Assembly (NCBI GenBank): GCA_023387135.1 | Contig: JAEWIK010000176.1 | Span: forward strand, 1 to 5,395 | Direction: 5' to 3' | DNA length: 5,395 bases | Source: Actinomycetes bacterium | GTDB lineage: Bacteria; Actinomycetota; Actinomycetes; Propionibacteriales; Propionibacteriaceae | Shown: piece after piece, positions 1-5,395 of the stretch | How positions within the stretch are numbered: position 1 is the first letter of the stretch | Layout: each line of letters opens with the position of its first letter | Position numbers and translations under genes: made by a program | The notes under the pieces: generated by a model | What the model was told of the DNA's origin: nothing | The model's database searches: none | What the model saw: only the letters and a program-made list of their open reading frames with translations

Positions 1-893
1 GTGTCGTGGCTCCCCAGCAGGCTCAGCATGCCGTGGTGGTAGCCCTCGGGGATCCTGGCCTGGAGCCGGTTGAGGCCGTCGGCGAGGACGTGGGCGTCGT
101 GCGTGCGGTCGGCGGTGAACCCGAGGACGAGGTCGCGCAGCGTGTAGTTCATGGTGCCGTCCGCGATGTCGCCCTGGAGCCACTGCTCGGGGTCGCGCCA
201 CTCCTCGGCAACGATGTAGAGGTCGTCCCGCAGCGGCTTGACCGCCGCGCTGAACTGTCGCCAGAACGGCAGGTTGATGTAATACGGGACGTCGAGGCGC
301 CACCCGTCGATGCCCTGTTGGACCCAGTACCGCCCGACCTCGAGGTGGTGCTGCCTGACCTCCGGGTTGTAGGCGTTCCACTTGGGCAGATACCAGCACC
401 CCGAGCAGGTGCGGTAGTTGGGTTCGGGGTGGGAGACGACGGGGAAGCCCTCGACCGAGAACCAGTTCACGTACCGGGATGCGGCCTCGTTGGCGATGAC
501 ATCCTGGAACGCCCAGTGACCCTCCCCGCAGTGGTTGAGCACGGCGTCCAGCACCACGCGCATCCCACGCTCGTGACAGGCGGCGAGCAGCCGCTGGAAG
601 GTGGCCAGATCGCCCAGGCGGTGGTCGACGGCGAAGTAGTCGACGGCGTCGTAGCGATGATTGGTCCTCGCCTCGAAGATCGGGGTGAGATAGAGCGCGT
701 TGACCCCCAGCGACGTGAGGTGGTCGAGGTGGTCGATGATCCCCTGCAGGTCACCACCGAGGAAGTTGTCCCTGGTCGGCTCGGCGTCCCACGGCTCCAC
801 GTCAGGCGGGTCGAGGGACGGGTCGCCGTTCGCGAACCTCTCGGGGAAGATCTGGTAGAAGACGGCGTCTGCCAGCCAGTCTGGTGCTGCCAT
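1..893 (-). CDS. GH13 neopullulanase/cyclomaltodextrinase-like enzyme (3' end outside window)
   Basis: This is a second family 13 glycoside hydrolase, predicted to hydrolyse malto-oligosaccharides, pullulan-type or cyclic dextrins after import. It starts at the ATG at 893, directly after the permease stop, with an SD-like GAAGGA 4 bases upstream. The 297 complete codons in the window run without a stop to the edge. The catalytic barrel begins almost at once (AVFYQIFPERFANGD, residues 10-24), so there is no signal peptide and no N-terminal CBM34 domain of the kind many neopullulanases carry. Region I is DAVLNH (116-121). The region V equivalent LPKWN (169-173) resembles the MPKLN signature of this subfamily. 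Region II GWRLDV holds the nucleophile Asp201, region III VAEEW the likely acid/base Glu230, and region IV LLGSHD the stabiliser Asp297 at the window edge. PYY after region II and EEW in region III differ from the common ANE and EIW, so substrate preference may differ. Family is firm; subfamily fairly likely; exact reaction unproven. Confidence 0.93.
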   Translation of the reverse strand, partial: MAAPDWLADAVFYQIFPERFANGDPSLDPPDVEPWDAEPTRDNFLGGDLQGIIDHLDHLTSLGVNALYLTPIFEARTNHRYDAVDYFAVDHRLGDLATFQRLLAACHERGMRVVLDAVLNHCGEGHWAFQDVIANEAASRYVNWFSVEGFPVVSHPEPNYRTCSGCWYLPKWNAYNPEVRQHHLEVGRYWVQQGIDGWRLDVPYYINLPFWRQFSAAVKPLRDDLYIVAEEWRDPEQWLQGDIADGTMNYTLRDLVLGFTADRTHDAHVLADGLNRLQARIPEGYHHGMLSLLGSHD

Positions 894-1715
894 TCAGTCC
901 TTCAATCCGGTGGAGGCGATGCCGCGCACGAGGGCGCGCTGGAAGAAGAGGAAGACGACGATGCTCGGCACTGTCGCCGTGAGGGTGCCCGCCATGAGGT
1001 AGTTCCACGAGGTGCCGTACCGTCCGACGAAGGACGACAGGCCCAACTGGATCGTGCGCATGGTGTCGTTGTTGGTCACCAGCAACGGCCACAGGAAGTC
1101 GTTCCAGGCGAACAGGAAGCTGAAGATGGCCAGGGTCGCGAAGGCGGGCGTCGACAGGGGGACGACGATCCTGAAGAACGTCCCCGCGCGGCTGCAGCCG
1201 TCGATCCTCGCTGCCTCCTCCAGTTCGGACGGGATCGTGGCGAAGTACTGGCGCAGCAGGATGATCCCGAACACGTCGGCCAGCCGCGGGACTATCAGGG
1301 CGGCCTGGGTGTCGATCCAGCCGAGGTCGGCGACGATGGCGAACGCCGGGATGATCGTCACGAACGTGGGCACCATGAGGCCGCCGAGCAGGATCACGAA
1401 CAAGGCGTTGCGGAGCGGGAAGCGCAACCGCGCGAACGCGTAGGCGGCGAGCGAGTCGAACACGAGGTGCCCGGCGACGATGCCGGCGGCCATGATCGCG
1501 CTGTTGAGGTAGTACTGCGCGAACGGCGCGGCGGTCCACGCCTTGACGTAGTTCTCCCAGTGCCAGGAGGTGGGCAGGATCGACGTGTTCGTGTACGTCT
1601 CGGCACGCGTCTGCAGGGACGTCGTGAGCATCCACAGGAACGGCACCACGACGACGACCGAGCCTGCGAGCAGCGCGGCGTGTCGTCCGATCCTTCCGAG
1701 GCGGGTGGTGGTCAC
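894..1715 (-). CDS. ABC sugar importer permease, MalG-like
   Basis: This is the second membrane subunit of the importer and forms the translocation channel with the MalF-like protein. At 273 residues it has the usual length for MalG-type permeases. About six hydrophobic segments are visible (roughly 13-34, 72-95, 104-128, 138-157, 188-211 and 240-261). The ATPase-docking EAA loop is well conserved at about 166-190 (EEAARIDGC, then VVPLSTP), and the following FLFAWNDFLWPLL segment is characteristic of this half of sugar importers. The start is the GTG at 1715, which overlaps the stop of the preceding permease in a GTGA arrangement, and a GGAAGG ribosome site lies 9 bases upstream. The stop is immediately followed by the ATG of the next GH13 gene. 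It is very likely a cotranscribed partner of the preceding permease. Substrate identity comes only from context. Confidence 0.95.
   Translation of the reverse strand: MTTTRLGRIGRHAALLAGSVVVVVPFLWMLTTSLQTRAETYTNTSILPTSWHWENYVKAWTAAPFAQYYLNSAIMAAGIVAGHLVFDSLAAYAFARLRFPLRNALFVILLGGLMVPTFVTIIPAFAIVADLGWIDTQAALIVPRLADVFGIILLRQYFATIPSELEEAARIDGCSRAGTFFRIVVPLSTPAFATLAIFSFLFAWNDFLWPLLVTNNDTMRTIQLGLSSFVGRYGTSWNYLMAGTLTATVPSIVVFLFFQRALVRGIASTGLKD
898..903 (-). promoter_or_regulatory. Ribosome binding site of the second GH13 gene
   Basis: GAAGGA is embedded in the last codons of the MalG-like gene, 4 bases before the ATG at 893, which abuts the permease stop. It fixes the start of this gene, which is otherwise seen only as a reading frame open at the window edge. 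Confidence 0.65.
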
Positions 1716-2665
1716 CTGTCACCGCCTTCCGCGCCGCCGAGCCTCCACTGCACGAGCGTGACGCCCAGCACGAGGAAGAGGGTGACGAAGGCGATCGCGG
1801 TGCCGTAGCCGAAGTCGCCCAGCCTGAACGCCTCGCGGTACATGAACATGCCGAGCACCTCCGTGCCGCCGCGCGGGCCGCCCTCGGTGAAGACGTACAC
1901 CAGGTCGAAGGCCTGGAAGCTCGTGATGAGCGCCTGGATGACGACGAAGAAGGTCATGGGGGAGAGCAGCGGCACCGTGATGTGCCTGACCTGCTGGAAC
2001 GCCGACGCGCCGTCGAGCTGGGCTGCCTCGTAGATGCTGTGTGGCAGCGCCTGCAGGGCAGTCAGGTAGAGCACGGCGTTGAACCCGATGTTCTTCCAGA
2101 CCGTGAGCAGGGTGAGGGCGCCGAGCGCGAGCCACCTGTCCTGCAGCCAGTCGGGCCCCTGGATGCCCACCTGCGCCAACAGGGCGTTGACGAAGCCGGC
2201 AGGGTCGAGCATGTAGCGCCAGACGATCGCCGCGGCGACCGACGAGGTCACGACCGGCAGGAAGTAGATGCCGCGGTAGACGCCGAGGCCGCGCAGCGGC
2301 GCGTCCAGCAGCAGCGCGACGGCGAGGCCCGTGAGGACGCTGAGCAGGCAGACGCCGACGGCGTACAGCACAGTGACGAGCAGGCTGTTCCAGAACTCGG
2401 GGTCCTGGGTGAGCCTGGCGTAGTTCTCCAGCCCCACGAACTGCTTGACGGGATCGAAGCCGTTCCAGGAGGTGAGGCTGATGTGCCCGGCCGACACGAT
2501 GGGATAGAACACGAACACCCCGAGCACCAGCAGCGCGGGGGCGAGGAAGAGTGCCGCCGTCAGCACCTGGTCCCTGTCGTAGCGCTGCCGCCTCGACACG
2601 CGCGCCCGGCGGCGGCCGCCCGGGAGGATGACCCCCGGGCGGACCGCCGTTCGAACAGTGCTCAC
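1712..2665 (-). CDS. ABC sugar importer permease, MalF-like
   Basis: This is one of the two integral membrane subunits of the importer; it pairs with the downstream MalG-like protein and docks an ATPase. It has 317 residues from the GTG at 2665. A basic N-terminal tail of about 35 residues is followed by roughly six hydrophobic segments (about 36-57, 95-119, 130-150, 179-201, 237-258 and 284-306). The cytoplasmic EAA loop, which contacts the ATPase, is clear at about 212-236 (YEAAQLDGA, then PLLSP). The FTEGGPRGGTE segment near 259-269 is typical of MalF-type permeases. The gene lies 5 bases after the binding-protein stop and its last bases overlap the next gene. The start is uncertain: only GAGG, 3 bases from the GTG, resembles a ribosome site, and an in-frame GTG at 2599 would give a more usual short N-terminus (MSRRQRYDR). 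A GC-rich hairpin lies between the two candidate starts. Confidence 0.94.
   Translation of the reverse strand: MSTVRTAVRPGVILPGGRRRARVSRRQRYDRDQVLTAALFLAPALLVLGVFVFYPIVSAGHISLTSWNGFDPVKQFVGLENYARLTQDPEFWNSLLVTVLYAVGVCLLSVLTGLAVALLLDAPLRGLGVYRGIYFLPVVTSSVAAAIVWRYMLDPAGFVNALLAQVGIQGPDWLQDRWLALGALTLLTVWKNIGFNAVLYLTALQALPHSIYEAAQLDGASAFQQVRHITVPLLSPMTFFVVIQALITSFQAFDLVYVFTEGGPRGGTEVLGMFMYREAFRLGDFGYGTAIAFVTLFLVLGVTLVQWRLGGAEGGDR
1725..1730 (-). promoter_or_regulatory. Ribosome binding site of the MalG-like permease gene
   Basis: GGAAGG lies within the 3' end of the MalF-like gene, 9 bases before the GTG at 1715. Together with the GTGA stop/start overlap it supports this start and translational coupling of the two permeases, which are needed in equal amounts. 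Confidence 0.6.
2616..2642 (-). repeat. Perfect 9-bp GC-rich inverted repeat (hairpin) in the first codons of the MalF-like gene
   Basis: CCGCCCGGG at 2616-2624 and CCCGGGCGG at 2634-2642 are perfect inverted complements separated by 9 bases. In the mRNA this forms an all-GC 9-bp stem starting about 23 bases after the GTG at 2665. It sits at the junction between the binding-protein and permease genes. It has no downstream U-run, so it is not a standard intrinsic terminator. It could block 3' exonuclease decay of the binding-protein message or slow permease translation, but chance pairing in GC-rich DNA is possible. Confidence 0.5.
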
Positions 2666-2670
2666 GAGCC

Positions 2671-3984
2671 TCAGCCCTGGGCGATCACGTCGTTGACTGC
2701 CTTCTCGGCGGCTGCCAGAGCCTCGTCGACGCTGGCATCGCCGGCGAACGCCTTCTCGAGTTGCTGGGCGAACGCCAGCGAGATCTTCGGGTACAGCGGC
2801 GTGTTGGGACGGGCGTGCGCGTCGGCCATCTGCTCAACATAGGGCAGCAGCCGGGGCTCGGTGCTCTTGACCCAGTCGAGGTAGGCGCTGGAGGTCGCCA
2901 CGGAGTTGGTGACGGGCAGCATGCCCGTCGTCTGGCTCCACTTGGTCACCTGCTCGGGAGCGAGGAACCAGGCGAGGAAGTCGGCCGCCGCCTTCGCGTT
3001 GGCGTCGGAGTTGTTGAACACCATGGCCTGCTCGCCGCCGAGGTTGGTGGCGGGCTTGCCGTCGCTGGGGTACGGCGCCTTGGCGACGCCGAAGTCGAAC
3101 GGGGGGTCGGGGGCCCAGATGCCCACCATCCACGAACCCTCCTGCGCCGAGCCGCCCTGGCCCTTCTCGAACTCGCCCCACTTGCCGTAGGGCGAAGCAC
3201 CCGACGTGATCAGGTCGACCCAGAACTGCAGCGCCTTCTTGCCCTGCGGGGTGTTGAACGCCGCCGCCGTGTTGTCGGAGTTGAGGAACTCGCCGCCGGC
3301 CTGCCACAGGTTCACCTGGAAGTTCCAGGTGAGGCCCTCGCCGTTGTCGCCGGCCTGGGTGAACAGGTCGTAGCCCGGCTTGCCCGTCTTCTCCTTGATC
3401 TGCTTGGCGTCGGTCATCAGCTCCTCCCACGTCGTGGGCGGCTTCTCCGGGTCGAGGCCCGCCTGCTTGAACAGCGTCTTGTTGTACATGTAGGCGAGGT
3501 TGTTGGCGGAGACAGGCACCGACACCTGCTTGCCGTCGATGGTGCCGAAGGACGTCAGCGCGGGGTTGATGTCGGAGATGACGTCCGAAGGGAGCAGCCC
3601 CTTCAGGTCGGCGAGGGTGCCGATCTGGTTGATCTGGGGCACCCAGACGAGGTCGCCGATGGCGATGTCGGGCAGCGTCTTCGAGGTCGCTGACGCCCGC
3701 AGCTTGGTGAGGAAGTCGGCGTTGGGAACCATCGACGTCGTGATCGTGGTCTCGGGATGCGCCGTCGCGTACTCCTTGACCATGGCGTCGAAGGTGTCGG
3801 CGTTGGCGCCGTCCCAGTAGTGCCAGATGGTGATCTGTGCCGGGGCGGCGCTGGCGGGCGCGCTCGAATCGGTACCCTGCGACGGCTGTGTCGGCGCGGT
3901 GCTCGCGCCGGGGCTGGTGCTGCAGCCCGCGAGCGCCAGGAGGCCTGCCATGCCGAGCGCGGCAAGCCGGGAGTGACTGTGCAT
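2671..3984 (-). CDS. ABC sugar importer, extracellular solute-binding lipoprotein (family 1, MalE-like)
   Basis: This is the substrate-capturing component of a CUT1-type carbohydrate ABC importer, anchored to the outer face of the membrane. From the ATG at 3984 it has 437 residues, normal for the family. It opens with a short Arg-containing n-region, a hydrophobic stretch and a lipobox (LAGC) with the lipidated Cys at about residue 21. A Ser/Thr/Pro/Ala-rich linker runs to about residue 49. The mature fold starts with ITIWHYWDG (about 51-59). Family-typical segments follow: DIAIGDLVWVPQIN, the MYNKTLFKQAGL segment (about 166-177), and GGEQAMVFNNS plus AADFLAWFLAPEQ in the C-terminal half. A GTG sits directly before the ATG, but the AAAGGA ribosome site is 6 bases from the ATG and only 3 from the GTG, so ATG is preferred. 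The ATG overlaps the upstream stop by one base, suggesting coupled translation. The ligand is inferred from the flanking GH13 genes to be a maltodextrin or other alpha-glucoside; the binding residues cannot be read reliably. Confidence 0.95.
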   Translation of the reverse strand: MHSHSRLAALGMAGLLALAGCSTSPGASTAPTQPSQGTDSSAPASAAPAQITIWHYWDGANADTFDAMVKEYATAHPETTITTSMVPNADFLTKLRASATSKTLPDIAIGDLVWVPQINQIGTLADLKGLLPSDVISDINPALTSFGTIDGKQVSVPVSANNLAYMYNKTLFKQAGLDPEKPPTTWEELMTDAKQIKEKTGKPGYDLFTQAGDNGEGLTWNFQVNLWQAGGEFLNSDNTAAAFNTPQGKKALQFWVDLITSGASPYGKWGEFEKGQGGSAQEGSWMVGIWAPDPPFDFGVAKAPYPSDGKPATNLGGEQAMVFNNSDANAKAAADFLAWFLAPEQVTKWSQTTGMLPVTNSVATSSAYLDWVKSTEPRLLPYVEQMADAHARPNTPLYPKISLAFAQQLEKAFAGDASVDEALAAAEKAVNDVIAQG

Positions 3985-5395
3985 CACTGTTCCTTTCGGG
4001 TGTTGGCGCTCATCGTTGCGCCGTTGGTGGTGGTTGTGGTGGAGGACGGCTGGAACTGGAACCAGCTCGTGCTGTTGGGTGGGAGAACCGTGTCGTCGCC
4101 GGCGATCGAGGTGCAGAGCACCCGCCGGCCGAGCCGCCAGGACGTGGGCACCGTCACGGGCTCGCCCGAGAAGTTCACGACGCAGGCGCCGTGGCCGCGG
4201 GTGAACGCGAGGAGCTGGTCGGCGGGGGCTTCCAGCCAGCGCAGCTCGGGATCGGACCCGAACGTCGCCCTGCGGCTGCGCAGGAGATGGCGGTAGACGG
4301 CGAGCGTGGAGTGCGGGTCGGCGTCCTGCGACTCCCGGGCGTAACCGGCGAACCAGGCGGGCTGCGGCAGCCAGGACGGGGAGCCGCCGTCAGGGCCGAA
4401 CCCGAGCGTCGTCCCGGTGGCCGTCCAGGGCAGGGGGACGCGGCAGCCGTCCCTGCCGAGTTCGGCGCCCGCCGAACGCAGCCAGATCGGGTCCTGTCGT
4501 GCCTCGTCGGGCAGGTCGAAGACCTCCGGGAGCCCGAGTTCCTCGCCCTGGTAGAGGAAGGCCGAACCCGGCAGGGCGAGCAGCAGGCCGGCCGCAGCCT
4601 TCGCGCGCTCGGTGCCGAGGGTGAGGTCGGCGGGTCCCCGCCGTCGGGCGGCCGAGATCATGTCGGTGGGCGGTGGCGCGTCCAGCGACTGTTCCTGTCC
4701 GTAGCGGGTGACGGCCCGGTGGACGTCATGGTTGGCGAGCGTCCAGGCGGGGGCCTTGCCCGCCACCCGCAGGCCGGTGTCGATCGCCGCGCGCATGCGC
4801 CCGGCGTCCCACGGCTGGATCAGCAGGCCGAAGTCGAAGGCCTGGTGCAGTTCGTCGGGGCGGAGGTAGGCCGCCAGCAGTTCCTGGGACGGCAGCCACA
4901 CCTCGCCGACGAAGTACTTGCCCGTGGGGTAGGAGTCGCCGACCTTGCGCCAGGCGCGGTAGATGCCGTGGACTTCGGGCTGGTCCCACATCGAGTGGTT
5001 GTGGCCGCCGTCGACGTGGTCGGGCAGGTCGGCCGCCTTCACGTTGCCGTGTGCGACATCGATGCGGAAGCCGTCCACCCCGTGGCCGAACCAGAACCGC
5101 AGGATGTCGTCGAACTCGGCCGCCACCTCCGGGTTGCGCCAGTTGAGGTCGGGCTGGGAGGGGTCGAACGCGTGGAAGTACCACTGGCCGTCGGGCGTGG
5201 GGACGCGGGTCCAGGCCGGGCCGCCGAAGACGCTCTCCCAGTTGTTGGGCGGCAGTTCGCCCTGAGCTCCCCGGCCATCGCGGAACAGGAAGCGGGCGCG
5301 TTCGGGGCTGCCGGGCCCGGCGGCGAGGGCGGCGCGGAACCACTCGTGGTCGCTGGAGCAGTGGTTGGCCACCATGTCCATGAGCACCTGGAGCC
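3984..5395 (-). CDS. GH13 alpha-glucosidase, oligo-1,6-glucosidase type (5' end outside window)
   Basis: This is a glycoside hydrolase family 13 enzyme expected to release glucose from the non-reducing ends of short alpha-glucosides in the cytoplasm. The reading frame is open to the window edge and begins inside conserved region I (LMDMVANH), so about 95-100 N-terminal residues are missing; the GTG and ATG codons near 5387 are internal, not starts. Counting from the codon at 5387, the QPDLN signature of the oligo-1,6-glucosidase subfamily is at residues 78-82. Region II (GFRIDVAH) carries the nucleophile Asp110, region III (FVGEVW) the acid/base Glu162, and region IV (LANHD) the stabiliser Asp221. 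The motif FLYQGEELG is near 277-285, and a C-terminal beta domain follows. Val directly after the nucleophile is a marker linked to alpha-1,6 activity in Bacillus and yeast enzymes, but its value here is uncertain. The protein ends in an unusual Thr-rich tail. Its stop codon overlaps the start of the binding-protein gene. Family assignment is firm; exact substrate is inferred. Confidence 0.95.
   Translation of the reverse strand, partial: LQVLMDMVANHCSSDHEWFRAALAAGPGSPERARFLFRDGRGAQGELPPNNWESVFGGPAWTRVPTPDGQWYFHAFDPSQPDLNWRNPEVAAEFDDILRFWFGHGVDGFRIDVAHGNVKAADLPDHVDGGHNHSMWDQPEVHGIYRAWRKVGDSYPTGKYFVGEVWLPSQELLAAYLRPDELHQAFDFGLLIQPWDAGRMRAAIDTGLRVAGKAPAWTLANHDVHRAVTRYGQEQSLDAPPPTDMISAARRRGPADLTLGTERAKAAAGLLLALPGSAFLYQGEELGLPEVFDLPDEARQDPIWLRSAGAELGRDGCRVPLPWTATGTTLGFGPDGGSPSWLPQPAWFAGYARESQDADPHSTLAVYRHLLRSRRATFGSDPELRWLEAPADQLLAFTRGHGACVVNFSGEPVTVPTSWRLGRRVLCTSIAGDDTVLPPNSTSWFQFQPSSTTTTTNGATMSANTRKEQ
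3991..3996 (-). promoter_or_regulatory. Ribosome binding site of the solute-binding protein gene
   Basis: AAAGGA lies inside the last codons of the alpha-glucosidase gene, 6 bases before the ATG at 3984 and 3 bases before the adjacent GTG at 3987. The spacing decides in favour of ATG as the start. It is one of the clearer Shine-Dalgarno-like sites in the window, which fits the need for more binding protein than permease. Confidence 0.7.

Noticed and set aside
802..1722. A 306-codon minus-strand frame overlapping the MalG-like permease in another frame
   Set aside because: Its translation is rich in Arg, Pro and His without membrane segments, whereas the alternative frame is a textbook permease with an EAA loop and coupled start.
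6..1808. A 600-codon open frame on the plus strand, antisense to the second GH13 gene and both permeases
   Set aside because: Its translation is dominated by Val, Gly, Arg, Glu and Asp with no recognisable fold, and it runs across three clearly real minus-strand genes. It is a typical stop-poor shadow in GC-rich DNA.
1982..3693. Two further long plus-strand frames (1982-2842 and 2761-3693)
   Set aside because: Both are antisense to the MalF-like and binding-protein genes, have skewed composition and show no family motifs.
783..4817. An identical 15-base string (cggcgtcccacggct) at about 783-797 and 4803-4817, in the two GH13 genes
   Set aside because: Both copies encode Pro-Trp-Asp-Ala in the same codon-biased family context, but in different parts of the two proteins. 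Shared codon preference and chance explain it; there is no sign of a repeat element or recombination.
5379..5387. Possible start of the alpha-glucosidase at the GTG at 5387 or the ATG at 5381
   Set aside because: The frame stays open to the window edge and this point lies inside conserved GH13 region I, so a start here would remove the first strands of the barrel.
1..5395. Search for RNA genes, CRISPR arrays, insertion sequences, intrinsic terminators and LacI-type operators
   Set aside because: The window is essentially all protein-coding with junctions of 5 bases or fewer. I saw no tRNA-like folds, no regularly spaced repeats, no transposase, no stem followed by a U-run and no convincing operator palindrome; the regulatory region is probably upstream of the window.

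Overview
The window looks like part of one polycistronic operon for uptake and cytoplasmic breakdown of alpha-glucosides (malto-oligosaccharide, maltose or isomaltose type). It is transcribed entirely from the minus strand. The DNA is very GC-rich, codon third positions are almost always G or C, GTG starts are common, and the binding protein has a Gram-positive-style lipoprotein signal. Together these suggest a high-GC actinomycete (Actinomycetota). The genus cannot be read from the sequence alone.

In transcription order, from high to low coordinates, the genes are as follows. (1) 5395-3984: a GH13 alpha-glucosidase of the oligo-1,6-glucosidase (QPDLN) type, whose first roughly 95-100 codons lie outside the window. 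(2) 3984-2671: a family 1 extracellular solute-binding lipoprotein. (3) 2665-1712: a MalF-like permease. (4) 1715-894: a MalG-like permease. (5) 893-1: a second GH13 enzyme of the neopullulanase/cyclomaltodextrinase/maltogenic amylase type, whose C-terminal part lies outside the window. Every junction is tight: a 1-base TGATG overlap, a 5-base gap, a 4-base GTGA overlap, and a directly abutting TGA-ATG. No stretch is long enough to hold a separate promoter or terminator, and no non-coding region exceeds a few bases.

The inferred scheme is that the lipoprotein captures an alpha-glucan oligosaccharide outside the membrane and the two permeases form the channel. The two GH13 enzymes, apparently cytoplasmic, then cut the imported sugar, one as an exo-acting alpha-glucosidase and the other probably on longer, branched or cyclic maltodextrins. 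No transport ATPase is present here. In many actinomycetes a shared MsiK-type ATPase encoded elsewhere serves such importers.

This is largely ordinary carbohydrate-utilisation territory, and I found no evidence of an undescribed system. The points most worth a second look are a strong GC-rich hairpin in the first codons of the MalF-like gene, at the binding-protein/permease junction; the uncertain start of that permease; the enzyme-first gene order; unusual active-site motif variants in the second GH13 enzyme; and a Thr-rich tail on the first. The many long plus-strand reading frames are shadows produced by high GC content.
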